From assembly GCA_025999935.1 (NCBI GenBank), contig BNXY01000008.1, forward strand, positions 1 through 64,000: a stretch of DNA of 64,000 nucleotides, in the 5' to 3' direction. The notes below the pieces were generated by a model that was given only the letters and a program-made list of their open reading frames with translations, was not told the DNA's origin and searched no databases. Source of the DNA: Bacteroidia bacterium (lineage in GTDB: Bacteria; Bacteroidota; Bacteroidia; Bacteroidales; Azobacteroidaceae). This document shows, one piece after another, positions 43,309 to 52,285 of this stretch; position 1 is the first letter of the stretch; every line of letters starts with the position of its first letter. A program made the position numbers and the translations under genes.

Positions 43309-43332
43309 AAACAAATTTAAATTACAAAGTTT

Positions 43333-44214
43333 ATGTATCTCAGTAGTAAAACAAACAGAAATTCAGCTGATTACATCAGCACAATGGAGCAGAAACCATT
43401 TCAAAAACGGGGAGAGTCCGAAAATCCAATCGTAAAGAGTAGGGTGTGTTTCATACTGTTGGTAGCAATGTTATTTTTGTTTTCAACTGCAAGTGTATCG
43501 GCTCAAAATCAGAGTGCAAAGACCCAAAGTGCGAAGCCGGATGTTATCACATTGCTAAACGGTGATGACATTAATGCGTTAGTGCAAAAAGTTGGTGACA
43601 CTGATATTGAGTACAAAAAATGGACCAATAAGAACGGACCAGCTTACACATTAAAGAAATCAGAGATTTTTAGAATTTGCTATGCAAACGGAGAGAAAGA
43701 TGTGTTTTTCAAAAAAGAAGAACAAGCTGTTGTTGCACCCGTTCAACAGCAAACAAACTCTATACAATCAACTAACGCTTCACAGCAAACAGCGACAGTT
43801 GCCCAATCAAATGGGACATTGCCTTTGGTGATCGCAACAGATATTCCCGGTGCACAACAAGGGGCATGTTACTCTGCAATAGTTGCTGAAATGAAAACGA
43901 AAGGTTTCAATGTTCAATCGAAAGACTATGCCGCCCAAAAAGGATTGGAGAAGACGCAAGGCATTGATGCCGGTAAATTTTTGAAAAACAACAGTAAAAA
44001 TGTAACCCCGGACGATAAGTATATTGTAATGCTTATTACCATGAAAAGTTTCGTTAAAGCCTCATGGGCTTTTCGTACATTTGATATGAGTACGGGTAAA
44101 ATGTTGGTCGAGGAAAAAACGAGTACCAGCGTCAGTCCTCATGTAAATTTTGGAGACTTGGCGAGAGAAGCTCTGAACTATTTTTTAACAGAGCACCCAA
44201 CGCTGGTGGAATAA
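43333..44214 (+). CDS. Secreted protein with a conserved 33-residue N-terminal leader
   Basis: A 293-residue protein. Residues 1-34 (starting MYLSSKTNRNSADYISTMEQ) precede an ordinary signal core (FILLVAMLFLFSTASVSAQ, about 40-58). The next domain (ITLLNGDDINALVQKVGDTD, then EYKKWTNKNGPAYTLKKSEI and ANGEKDVFF) is a small beta module found at the start of many Bacteroidota secreted proteins. After a Gln/Thr-rich linker, residues 165-293 form an alpha/beta domain of unknown type. The leader is nearly repeated in the next gene. Functions are unknown; it is predicted to be periplasmic or on the surface. Confidence 0.6.
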   Translation: MYLSSKTNRNSADYISTMEQKPFQKRGESENPIVKSRVCFILLVAMLFLFSTASVSAQNQSAKTQSAKPDVITLLNGDDINALVQKVGDTDIEYKKWTNKNGPAYTLKKSEIFRICYANGEKDVFFKKEEQAVVAPVQQQTNSIQSTNASQQTATVAQSNGTLPLVIATDIPGAQQGACYSAIVAEMKTKGFNVQSKDYAAQKGLEKTQGIDAGKFLKNNSKNVTPDDKYIVMLITMKSFVKASWAFRTFDMSTGKMLVEEKTSTSVSPHVNFGDLAREALNYFLTEHPTLVE

Positions 44215-44295
44215 TTGAATAGGTCGCAGTTACTATTGGAGCAGTACACAGTACAGTGAAATGAGAGTAGAATAAATTTTTAGAATTAGATTTTT

Positions 44296-45714
44296 ATGTA
44301 TCAAAGTAGTAAAACAAACAGAAATGCAGCTGATTACAGCAGCGCAATGGAGCAGAAACCATTACAAAAACAGGGAGTGTCCGAAAAACCCAATCACACA
44401 AGGAGTAAGAGTAACATAAAATCTGTGCTGTTTGCGGCATTGTTATGCGGCTTCTGTCTCAATGGGTACGGAGCCACGCCTCTGTCGATAAAAATCACTA
44501 AAGAACCTGCAAAGACGGTGTATGGGCAAGGGCAGGAACTGAACCCGACAGGGCTGGAGGTTATGAAGGAATATAAAAAGAATAGTGAACTTGCAGACAC
44601 CCGTTCTCTGAAATATACCGGTTACAACGGAAACAAGCCGGGGAAACAGACCGTGACGGTTGTCTTTACGCAAGAGGGTTTCTTTAAATCCACAAGCCTG
44701 AGCGCGACCTTCACGGTAACGGTAGTTCCGGTGGAGCGGGTGTCTATTCAGCAACTTCCGGTGAAAATAACCTATTTGCAGGGAGATGATTTTGACCCGA
44801 AGGGGCTTGTTGCGCAAGTGGATTTCGAGAACCAAGCGGTTCCTACAGAAACGGTCGAATTGAACCAATTGAAGTTATCGGGGTATAGCAAGAATGCGGC
44901 AGGAGTTCAGACCATTGCAGCGGACTACTACGATAAACAAGCAACTTTCGAGGTAAATGTTGCCGCCTTTACGGGGATTACTGTTACCTCTCCACCGGAC
45001 AATACCCAGTATTTTACGGGGGAAGATGTTGACCTGACAGGTCTTGTGGCAACAGGAAATTGGGAAGGAGCGGGAGAGAAGCCGGTACACATTACGCAGG
45101 ATCATCTTTCGAGTTTTGACCGGTATCGCGCAGGAACGCAGGACGTACTCATTACCTATTTGGGCAAAACGGCGAGTTTCCCTGTAACTTACTTGGCTAT
45201 GCAATCCCTGGCGCTTACCTCACAGCCACAGAAATTAGAGTATGCCTACGGAGAAGAACTTGACCTTATCGGCCTCAATGTTCAGGGAACGCGGCAAGGG
45301 GCAACTACGATAGAAATGGTGGATGTTTCACGTATGAAAGTGTCGGGGTACGACCCTTTCAAGGCAGAAAATCAAGTTGTTACGCTTTCTCTGGGCGGTA
45401 AGACGACCAATTTCCGAGTAACCGTGTTGCCGAGTACGTTACCCGGCATTTGGCGAATCGAGGGAGAAAGGAGTTGGCAAGAGTTTCGCATGACGAATGA
45501 CAACAAGTGGATATTCACAATGTCAAATTTGAACGGAGAAGTCACAGGCACATACGAACAGATAGATAAGCAAACTGTTCGAATGAAAGATAACGGTATC
45601 TTTTTCACACAGATGGAAGCCGTATTGGTGAATCCCAATCAGCTAAAGGTGAAAACGAGAAAAAGGCTTGATGGGGAGCAGACCCTAATTTTTACCCGTT
45701 TGGTAACGCAGTGA
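44296..45714 (+). CDS. Secreted protein with four Big_3-type Ig-like domains and a lipocalin-like tail
   Basis: A 472-residue protein. It begins with the same leader as the preceding gene (MYQSSKTNRNAADYSSAMEQ), then a signal core (SVLFAALLCGFCLNGYGA). Four repeats of about 80 residues follow, each opening with a variant of 'P-x-K-x-x-Y-x-x-G-x-x-L-x-x-x-G-L' (KTVYGQGQELNPTGLEV, KITYLQGDDFDPKGLVA, TQYFTGEDVDLTGLVA, KLEYAYGEELDLIGLNV); this is the bacterial Ig-like group 3 fold. The last 85 residues (LPGIWRIEGERSWQEFRMTNDNKW) resemble a lipocalin-like domain. Such proteins act as surface adhesins or glycan-binding stalks. Confidence 0.78.
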   Translation: MYQSSKTNRNAADYSSAMEQKPLQKQGVSEKPNHTRSKSNIKSVLFAALLCGFCLNGYGATPLSIKITKEPAKTVYGQGQELNPTGLEVMKEYKKNSELADTRSLKYTGYNGNKPGKQTVTVVFTQEGFFKSTSLSATFTVTVVPVERVSIQQLPVKITYLQGDDFDPKGLVAQVDFENQAVPTETVELNQLKLSGYSKNAAGVQTIAADYYDKQATFEVNVAAFTGITVTSPPDNTQYFTGEDVDLTGLVATGNWEGAGEKPVHITQDHLSSFDRYRAGTQDVLITYLGKTASFPVTYLAMQSLALTSQPQKLEYAYGEELDLIGLNVQGTRQGATTIEMVDVSRMKVSGYDPFKAENQVVTLSLGGKTTNFRVTVLPSTLPGIWRIEGERSWQEFRMTNDNKWIFTMSNLNGEVTGTYEQIDKQTVRMKDNGIFFTQMEAVLVNPNQLKVKTRKRLDGEQTLIFTRLVTQ

Positions 45715-45757
45715 TAACATTCATCGAAGATTACGAGAATACTGTATTGTCGTTGTT

Positions 45758-45794
45758 TTAGACATTCCAAATCTATTAGATATGGAATGTCTAA
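45758..45794 (+). terminator. Hairpin after the Ig-like gene
   Basis: The arms ttagacattcca and tggaatgtctaa pair perfectly (12 bp). The left arm sequence recurs alone at 48859-48870, so this is also a dispersed repeat. Confidence 0.6.
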
Positions 45795-45880
45795 TAAATA
45801 AAGAGTAGGCACAGTTTAAAATCAGTTTTTGCAGGCTACATCAGTTCTTTAAGAATGAAATTTTTAAAATCAGAAAAAAT

Positions 45881-46318
45881 ATGAGAGTAAATTTCAATCG
45901 CGCAAAAGCGCACAGTTTTTTGAGCAAAGCACTTTGCACTTTGCTCATAGCAATGGCTGCCGTGAGTTCAATCTCTTGCTCGAAAGATGATGACAACGAC
46001 AGCGAGAGCCTCGCCGGAACCGGATGGCAGTATGTTTACGTAAATACGAACGTATCTTCGTTTTATCTCCAACTGGAGTTCACTTCCGAAACGGACGGCA
46101 ATATTCAAACGATGATGTCTGCAAATGGCGTCGTTACCCCGGCAACCCAGCCATTCAACTTTACATATAGGTACGACGGCAAGAACGGTACATTAGATTG
46201 GGGAAGCAGCGAACCGCTTGATTTCACCGTCAGCGGCAACAAACTGACATTCGACAAGAACACGGCAGTGGCGGTGGGCAACGTGCCTCTGGGCGGTGTC
46301 GTATTCATAAAACAATAA
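45881..46318 (+). CDS. Small lipoprotein of unknown function
   Basis: A 145-residue lipoprotein with a lipobox SISC (Cys about 33) and an acidic stretch after it (SKDDDNDSES), a Bacteroidota surface-export-like signal (acidic residues just after the Cys). The rest is beta-rich (GTGWQYVYVNTNVSSFYLQLEF, LDFTVSGNKLTFDKN) and resembles small lipocalin-like or META-type domains. It is the third member of the cluster by strand and spacing. Confidence 0.6.
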   Translation: MRVNFNRAKAHSFLSKALCTLLIAMAAVSSISCSKDDDNDSESLAGTGWQYVYVNTNVSSFYLQLEFTSETDGNIQTMMSANGVVTPATQPFNFTYRYDGKNGTLDWGSSEPLDFTVSGNKLTFDKNTAVAVGNVPLGGVVFIKQ

Positions 46319-46347
46319 AAATAATAAATTGAAAATAACATTAGAAA

Positions 46348-47853
46348 ATGACAAAGATTAATTTCAAATCATTATTGATATGCTGTCTGTGTTTCGCGGG
46401 CATATCGTGTACCAGCGGTTCGGCGCAACAGCAGGAAACAACAGAAATAGAAGCGTACAGCGGCTTGGATAATGCCGACCTCAGTTTAATTCCTGTCAAG
46501 CAGGATGGAAAGTGCGGTTACATTAACCTCAAAGGCGAATATGTCATTAAGCCGCAGTTTGCAGACGCCGACTATTTCCGCGAAGGTTTGGCGTGGGTAA
46601 AATCGGCAGACGGCAAAGTGGGCTACATTGGCAAAGACGGCAACTATGTTATTGCCGCCGAGTATGCCCACGGTACGCCTTTTTCGGAAGGGCTGGCGTT
46701 TGTGATGTCCCCCAACGGAAGTGTGCCCGTGTGTATCGACACAAAAGGCAATGCCAAATTTACGCTCTCGCAGGCAACAAGTGTAAATCCGTTTTACAAG
46801 GGATTTGCCCAACTTGGTAATCCTTATTCTAATTCTTATTCTGATACTCTCCAGTATGTGGACAAATCGGGCAAAGTTATATCTGTTCCGAGAGTCAATA
46901 AGTGGCAACAAGATAACGAAGATTATATTGAACGCTTTGGCGAAGGACTGTATCCTTTTTCTGATAATAACAACAAATATGGTTATCGTAACAAAAAGGG
47001 AGAAACAGTGATTAACCCGCAATTCGATGATGCAGATACTTTTAGCGAAGGATTGGCTCCAGTTAAGATAGGCGATAAAATAGGCTTTATTGATAAAAAG
47101 GGTAAAATAGTGATTAATCCGCAATTTGATAGAGTGCTCAGTTGTTTTAGCGAAGAAGGGTTGGCTCTTGTTGCTTTAAAAAACAGACACTATAGTTATA
47201 ACTATGCTCTTATAGACAGAACAGGTCAATTGGTGATTAGCGACTTAGACGGAAAATTAATTTGTGGTGTAGGTGTTCGTGGCGTGTCTAAGGATGTATA
47301 TATCATAGCAGGAAATAATAAATCGTGGCTGATTGATAAAAAAGGGCATATTCTGGCTGCACCTGATGCAGAAATTGAGTTTGGCAGAGAAGATTGGGAA
47401 ACTTTTATGAAAACACAAGAACCGATGATATTGCTTCAAAATGAAAATAATGGCAAATGGGGCTTTATGGATGTGAAAGGAAATGTGATTACCCCGCAAT
47501 TCGATGCTGTAAGTGCTTTTCGCGAAGGATTGGCTACTGTCCGTGTGGGCGACTGGGAAAACGGTAAATGGGGAGTTATAGACAAGACTGGCAAATATGT
47601 AATCAATCCGCAATTCGTTGGATTTCCTTTTTTACTTTCCGACAAAGTGATTATCTCAATAGACAACAGAGGAGAATGTAGTATTATGAATATTCAAAAT
47701 AAAACAGTAGTTAATAACCTGAAATTTGATGACATAAACCCTAATTACAGAGGAGGTATTGCCGGTTTCCATATTCCTAATGACTTCAGATATGTAGGTG
47801 AGATGGAAGCAATTGATTACTCTATGTTTTCTCGAGAAGGACACTATCAATAA
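46348..47853 (+). CDS. WG-repeat lipoprotein
   Basis: A 501-residue lipoprotein (lipobox GISC, Cys about 21) made of WG/KWG beta repeats: CGYINLKGEYVIKPQFADAD, VGYIGKDGNYVI, KYGYRNKKGETVINPQFDDAD, IGFIDKKGKIVINPQFD and KWGVIDKTGKYVINPQF. At least nine units can be counted over the length. These repeats form surface or periplasmic binding scaffolds; no catalytic role is established. It begins 29 bp after the small lipoprotein gene. Confidence 0.85.
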   Translation: MTKINFKSLLICCLCFAGISCTSGSAQQQETTEIEAYSGLDNADLSLIPVKQDGKCGYINLKGEYVIKPQFADADYFREGLAWVKSADGKVGYIGKDGNYVIAAEYAHGTPFSEGLAFVMSPNGSVPVCIDTKGNAKFTLSQATSVNPFYKGFAQLGNPYSNSYSDTLQYVDKSGKVISVPRVNKWQQDNEDYIERFGEGLYPFSDNNNKYGYRNKKGETVINPQFDDADTFSEGLAPVKIGDKIGFIDKKGKIVINPQFDRVLSCFSEEGLALVALKNRHYSYNYALIDRTGQLVISDLDGKLICGVGVRGVSKDVYIIAGNNKSWLIDKKGHILAAPDAEIEFGREDWETFMKTQEPMILLQNENNGKWGFMDVKGNVITPQFDAVSAFREGLATVRVGDWENGKWGVIDKTGKYVINPQFVGFPFLLSDKVIISIDNRGECSIMNIQNKTVVNNLKFDDINPNYRGGIAGFHIPNDFRYVGEMEAIDYSMFSREGHYQ

Positions 47854-47968
47854 AGGCTTGACAGGTTCTATGTTTCTCAACCTCATTGTCAATAAACAAA
47901 CAGTGATAACCGGCGCAGTCACTCAAAAGCAATGTGTCTTATTGTAAAATTTTTAAATGTTTTAATTT

Positions 47969-48622
47969 ATGTGTTATTTACAAGCTCCTTATTATGGTAC
48001 GAGTTATTCTCAAAGTAGTTTTTTTGGAGAGTACGCTTGGGTACTCGGTGCAGTTGTCGTCATTTTTATCATTTTGGCGATACGGAATCGTACACGCAAT
48101 CTTGTTGCTCTATCGTTGAGCAAGTTCGTTTTCAATCCCGAAGCAGAAGATTTTCTGATTATCGAGGGTCGTAAAACCGGGTTTTGGCAATGGGTTTTGG
48201 TACAGTTGAAACTCGGCAACCGCTATCAGATTCTGGTCAATAAAGACCAAATCTCGTATTCGGAAGACAGCGCACGGGGCAACAGTTTGTTGCTTACGCC
48301 CCTGTCGAAAATCGCCTCTACCGGTGGCGGTTACAGCAAGCCTCTCGGTTTGTTGATTACCGCTGCATTACTGGTTGTTTTTGGCTTATGGCTGCTGTTC
48401 AGCACAGCCACTATGGGAATAATCAGTATTCTTGTGGCAGCGTTGCTTGTGGTGCTGTATCATTTCCGTAAATCATTTTTTATCAATGTGCAGCCGGTAA
48501 GCGGTGCCGTGTTTGGCTTCACGTTCAAGCGCAGCATTATCGAAAATGTAGAGATTGATACCGAACTAATCAAGCGTGGCATAGCATTTCTCAACGAAAA
48601 AGTGATTGAGGCAAGCAAGTAA
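47969..48622 (+). CDS. Membrane protein of the surface cluster
   Basis: A 217-residue protein with one membrane segment near the N-terminus (YAWVLGAVVVIFIILAI, about 22-38) and two more at about 125-160 (PLGLLITAALLVVFGLWLLF and TMGIISILVAALLVVLYHF). Between them is a soluble part of about 80 residues resembling a pleckstrin-like domain (FVFNPEAEDFLIIEGRKTGFW, QILVNKDQISYSED). I do not recognise the family. It lies 115 bp after the WG-repeat gene on the same strand. Confidence 0.55.
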   Translation: MCYLQAPYYGTSYSQSSFFGEYAWVLGAVVVIFIILAIRNRTRNLVALSLSKFVFNPEAEDFLIIEGRKTGFWQWVLVQLKLGNRYQILVNKDQISYSEDSARGNSLLLTPLSKIASTGGGYSKPLGLLITAALLVVFGLWLLFSTATMGIISILVAALLVVLYHFRKSFFINVQPVSGAVFGFTFKRSIIENVEIDTELIKRGIAFLNEKVIEASK

Positions 48623-48645
48623 AAACAGCGTTCTTTAATCAACTT

Positions 48646-48678
48646 AAACCTGTTAAGTCTTGAAGACTTAACAGGTTT
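48646..48678. repeat. Perfect 16-bp inverted repeat
   Basis: The arms aaacctgttaagtctt and aagacttaacaggttt are perfect complements with a single base between. It acts as a terminator for the membrane-protein gene or is a dispersed palindrome; similar sequences are frequent in Bacteroidota. Confidence 0.75.
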
Positions 48679-48838
48679 TAATAAGAAAGTTGAACTCTCC
48701 ACATTATCAGGCGCTTTGCTGCTTTCGGAAAACAATTTCAATGAAAAAATATCCGTATCGGCTTTACCGAAAGGTGTTTATCTGCTTAAGGTTTATAGCG
48801 GTAGTGGAATTGCAGTCAGCAAGATTGTGAAAGAATAA
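48674..48838 (+). pseudogene. Orphan type IX secretion C-terminal sorting domain
   Basis: A frame without a start codon that reads KKVELSTLSGALLLSENN, then ISVSALPKGVYLLKVYS and SKIVKE before a TAA at 48836. This is the type A C-terminal domain of cargo of the Por (type IX) secretion system. The cargo part is gone; a perfect palindrome lies where it should join. The organism, or the donor of this DNA, therefore has or had type IX secretion. Confidence 0.8.
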
Positions 48839-49094
48839 ATTTTCGTAAGATGTTTTTATTAGACATTCCATATCTGATAGGTATATCATTATGTGTAGGA
48901 AAGTCTTATAAATCAGCACTTTATGCTTTCATTTCTTCGTATGGGGTACGATTTAGAGCGTTTGCAGAGGTCTTTTTTGACTACGCTTGTCCTGCCCATG
49001 TCTGCATAAAACTACGGCACAAAATTACAACTATTTTTTCAATCAAACAAGAAAAACGCACAAAAAATCATATCTGAATATCAATTATTTAAGT
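48839..49094. other. Gene-free stretch after the sorting-domain remnant
   Basis: No supported gene. A copy of the left arm of the 45758 hairpin (ttagacattcca) is at 48859-48870. A 75-codon frame here has no matching features and no ribosome-binding site, so I leave it out. Confidence 0.5.
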
Positions 49095-49148
49095 GAGGTG
49101 CAAGGTGCAAGCGCATATATATAAATATGCGCTTGCACCTTGCACCTC
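49095..49148. repeat. Perfect 24-bp inverted repeat
   Basis: gaggtgcaaggtgcaagcgc and its complement face each other with only about 6 bases between; the whole arm is 24 bp. It contains the double unit ggtgcaaggtgcaag. The DNA could extrude a cruciform, and the RNA would be a strong hairpin. It lies between the surface cluster and the conjugative-element genes. Confidence 0.85.
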
Positions 49149-49518
49149 AAAAATTGACCTGTACTGCCGCCGCTTCCCACTTTAAATCTTCCAATTTCAT
49201 TTTTTTTTGAGGCAATATTTAACCTCCGGAATTTTTTTTGCCTCGTTTTTACTGCATTTCAACGTTAAAATTCTTCATTTTCGGCATAATATGCTTATTT
49301 ACAGCTATCTGCGAGCAAACGAAAAAAGTTTAGAGAAAAACGCCCGTTTTGTCTTCTTCGTGTATTTCTTCAATCATTCAACTTGCTGTTTATTATACTG
49401 TTACAAATTTTAAAATCTGCCTGACAAGCCAATTTTGCACTTTCCTTTCTAAAGTTTAGAAATGGACTTTTGCCGTCTTCCGACCTTTGCAGCGGAATTT
49501 AATTTAATGTAATTTAAT
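49149..49518. other. 370-bp stretch before the conjugative-element genes
   Basis: I see no gene here. The sequence GACCTTTG at 49482-49489 is one base off the promoter consensus and lies about 30 bp before the HTH gene, so it is its likely -7 element. Confidence 0.4.
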
Positions 49519-49878
49519 ATGGAAGTAATAACAGTAGAATCACAGGCATTCAAGGATTTAACGGCAAAAATCAACACGATTGCCAAATTCGTCGCCGCCA
49601 TTCAGAGCAAGGCGGAGGAAGAGCCGGAAGACGGCTGGGTGGACAGTTACGAAGTCTGCACCTTTCTAAAAATCAGCGGACGCACGTTGCAGCTTTTGCG
49701 CTCCTCACACTCAATCAATTACTCGCAAATTCGCGGGAAAGTCTTTTACCGTATCAGCGAAATCCAGCGTCTGTTACAGGACAATGTTATCCGCCGAAGC
49801 GATGAACATTTGCAGGATTTAATCAAAAACCACCAACTGTATGTTGAACAAAGACGAAATCTTAAAACGGACAAATAG
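49519..49878 (+). CDS. HTH (excisionase-like) DNA-binding protein of a conjugative element
   Basis: A 119-residue protein. The middle (GWVDSYEVCTFLKISGRTLQLLR, about 37-59) is a MerR/excisionase-type helix-turn-helix, followed by the wing-like IRGKVFYRISEIQRLLQ. The N-terminal 35 residues look helical. Conjugative transposons of Bacteroidota carry such genes in pairs; a related one lies at 51907. Its end overlaps the primase-helicase start by 38 bp, so they are coupled. It may control excision or the downstream genes. Confidence 0.75.
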   Translation: MEVITVESQAFKDLTAKINTIAKFVAAIQSKAEEEPEDGWVDSYEVCTFLKISGRTLQLLRSSHSINYSQIRGKVFYRISEIQRLLQDNVIRRSDEHLQDLIKNHQLYVEQRRNLKTDK

Positions 49879-51895
49879 CGGTTTGGATGTGTTCAAACAC
49901 TATATTGTGGGGCAATGGCGCGTCGGTCGGAATTTCTTTAATCCGCTGTATGAAGACCGCAAAGCCTCGTGCAATATCTATTACGACCGGCGAAGCCAAA
50001 GTTACAAAATGAAAGATTTCGGCAACGATGCGTATTCGGGCGACTGTTTCGATATTGTGGGAAAAATCAAGGGATTGGACTGCAACAGTTCAAAGGATTT
50101 TATCGAAATCTTGCAAACGATTAACCGCGACTTGTCGCTGGGTATTGACGAAAATGACCAATCGTTTGTCATGTCGGTTTCAACTCCCGACAGCAAGCCG
50201 AAAAAACAGCCCGAAAATACCCCTAACCCCACCCCTAAAAAAGCAAAGCCGTATTCGGTTGTTCCGCAACCGTTTTCAGCAAGGGAACTGTCTTTTTGGC
50301 AACAATACGGCATTACGCCTGAACTCCTGAAAACATACAAAATTGTTTCGTTGCGGGAGTTTAAGAGTGAAAACAGCGAAGGCAAACCCTTTACTTTTTA
50401 TTCGACCGACAATGAGCCGGTATTTGGTTATCAGGGCAAAAGGCATATCAAAATCTACCGTCCGTTTTCCGATGTGCGGTTTTTATACGGCGGTTTACTG
50501 CCCGAAAATTACTGCTTCGGCTTGGAACAACTTCCCTCAAAAGGCGACACGCTTTTTATTACCGGCGGCGAAAAAGATGTTTTGTCGCTTGCGGCAAAAG
50601 GCTTTCACGCAATCTGTTTCAATTCGGAAACGAGCAATATTCCACAACCGCTTGTCAGAAAACTTTCTTTCCGTTTCAAACACATTATCCTGCTGTATGA
50701 CACAGATAAAACGGGTTTGGAGTCGTCTGCAAAGCACGAGCAACAATTATCCGCTTTGGGCGTGAAACGGCTTGTTCTGCCTTTGCAGGGTACAAAACAG
50801 GAAAAAGACATATCGGATTATTTCCGTATTGGAAATACCCGCGAAAATTTCATTACGCTTTTCATTGAATTTTTAGACAATCTATATTCTGAAACGATGG
50901 CAATCTTAAAACCCTGCGAAATTGATTTTTCCAATCCGCCCATTCAAACGGAAATGCTTGTGTCAATCAACGATGTGCCGCTCGGAACACAGGGCAATTT
51001 ATTCGGCATAACCGGCGGCGAAGGCACAGGCAAAAGCAATTATGTTGGCTCTTTGATTGCAGGGACAATCCGCGAAAAAGAAAATATTGATACGCTGGGT
51101 ACGATTATTCAGCGGAACAAAAACAACAAAGCCGTATTGCTGTACGATACCGAACAATCGGAAACGCAACTCTACAAAAACATTTCCGGCATTTTAAGGC
51201 GCGGAAAATTGGAAACAATGCCCGCATACTTCAAAGCCTACTGCCTGACTTCCATGTCGCGCAAAGAGCGTATGCAGGCGATTATCCAAAGTATGGACAA
51301 GTTTTATTACCAGTTCGGCGGTATTCAAATGGTGGTCATAGACGGTATTGCCGATTTGGTGCGCTGCGCCAACGATGAAGCCGAAAGTGTGGGCGTTATT
51401 GACGAACTCTATCGCTTGGCAGGCATTTACAAAACCTGCATTGTCTGCGTGTTGCATTTTATTCCCAACGGTTTGAAGCTTCGCGGGCATTTAGGCTCGG
51501 AATTGCAGCGCAAAGCGGCTGCAATCCTTTCCATTGAGAAAGACGAAAATCCTGCGGTTTCGGTTGTCAAGGCATTGAAAGTGCGCGATGGCAGTCCGCT
51601 TGATGTTCCGCTGGTGCAATTTGCTTGGGACAAAGAAAAGGATATGCACACCTATTTCGGCGAAAAGCCCAAAGAGGAAAAAGAAAAGCGCAAGGAAACC
51701 GAACTTACGGGCGTTGCCAAAACGATTTTTGCCAATCAACGCTTTTGTACCTATGTTGATTTATGCGAACAGATACAGAGGCTTTTAGACGTAAAGGAAC
51801 GCACGGCAAAAAGTTATATCAAGTTTATGCGTGAAAAGGAAATTATCCTGCGCGATGCTTCCAATCAAAGTTATTTCATTATCGGTCAAATCTAA
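49841..51895 (+). CDS. Primase-helicase (Toprim plus RecA-like domain) of a mobile element
   Basis: A 684-residue protein. The N-terminal 100 residues resemble a primase zinc-finger region that has lost most Cys (NPLYEDRKASCNIYYDRRSQSYKMKDFG). A Toprim domain follows, with TGGEKDVLSLAAKG (about 243-256) and LLYDTDKTG (about 286-294). The RecA-like helicase has Walker A GGEGTGKS (about 393-400) and a Walker B-like MVVIDGIADLVR (about 498-509). It likely primes and unwinds element DNA during replication after transfer. It is fully open and apparently functional. Confidence 0.83.
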   Translation: MLNKDEILKRTNSGLDVFKHYIVGQWRVGRNFFNPLYEDRKASCNIYYDRRSQSYKMKDFGNDAYSGDCFDIVGKIKGLDCNSSKDFIEILQTINRDLSLGIDENDQSFVMSVSTPDSKPKKQPENTPNPTPKKAKPYSVVPQPFSARELSFWQQYGITPELLKTYKIVSLREFKSENSEGKPFTFYSTDNEPVFGYQGKRHIKIYRPFSDVRFLYGGLLPENYCFGLEQLPSKGDTLFITGGEKDVLSLAAKGFHAICFNSETSNIPQPLVRKLSFRFKHIILLYDTDKTGLESSAKHEQQLSALGVKRLVLPLQGTKQEKDISDYFRIGNTRENFITLFIEFLDNLYSETMAILKPCEIDFSNPPIQTEMLVSINDVPLGTQGNLFGITGGEGTGKSNYVGSLIAGTIREKENIDTLGTIIQRNKNNKAVLLYDTEQSETQLYKNISGILRRGKLETMPAYFKAYCLTSMSRKERMQAIIQSMDKFYYQFGGIQMVVIDGIADLVRCANDEAESVGVIDELYRLAGIYKTCIVCVLHFIPNGLKLRGHLGSELQRKAAAILSIEKDENPAVSVVKALKVRDGSPLDVPLVQFAWDKEKDMHTYFGEKPKEEKEKRKETELTGVAKTIFANQRFCTYVDLCEQIQRLLDVKERTAKSYIKFMREKEIILRDASNQSYFIIGQI

Positions 51896-51906
51896 AATCA
51901 GGCGTT

Positions 51907-52212
51907 ATGTTTATCGAAAAAGAATATATGGAATCGTGGATGAAGCGCATTATGGAACGCTTCGACCGCTTGGAAAACAGTCTTGTAAAACCGCCGCCCG
52001 AAAGGGAACGGCAAACGCTTGACGGCGAACTGCTTTTAGACAATCAGGACTTGTGCATAATGCTGAATGTAAGCAAGCGTTCTTTGCAGCGTTACAGAAG
52101 TTTGGGCTGGTTGCCGTACAAACAAATCGACCAAAAGATGTACTACCTGCAATCGGACGTGGAACGGTTTATCAAAAAGCATTTTGAAAAACGCTATAAA
52201 CCAAAAAGATAG
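51907..52212 (+). CDS. Second HTH (excisionase-like) protein
   Basis: A 101-residue protein with a helical N-terminus (EYMESWMKRIMERFDRLEN) and a MerR/excisionase-type HTH (LLDNQDLCIMLNVSKRSLQRYRSLG, about 45-69), then KMYYLQSDVERFIKKHF. It is related to the HTH protein at 49519 in layout. It starts 11 bp after the primase-helicase. A fossil of the same C-terminus lies at 42150-42212. Confidence 0.75.
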   Translation: MFIEKEYMESWMKRIMERFDRLENSLVKPPPERERQTLDGELLLDNQDLCIMLNVSKRSLQRYRSLGWLPYKQIDQKMYYLQSDVERFIKKHFEKRYKPKR

Positions 52213-52257
52213 CAAATTTTCTATTTCAAGGCTATAGTGTTTTATTCTAAAAATTAT

Positions 52258-52265
52258 TATTTTTG
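52258..52265 (+). promoter_or_regulatory. Possible promoter -7 element (TATTTTTG) for the EEP nuclease gene
   Basis: Matches TAnnTTTG and lies 20 bp before the start codon; no clear -33 element is seen. Confidence 0.4.
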
Positions 52266-52285
52266 CACCTAAAATGTAAAAAAAT

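Noticed and set aside
48850..49077. Open frame of 75 codons
   Set aside because: It starts in a dispersed repeat, has no ribosome-binding site or family features. The opposite strand has fragments that look vaguely like an insertion-sequence end, but I could not support that.
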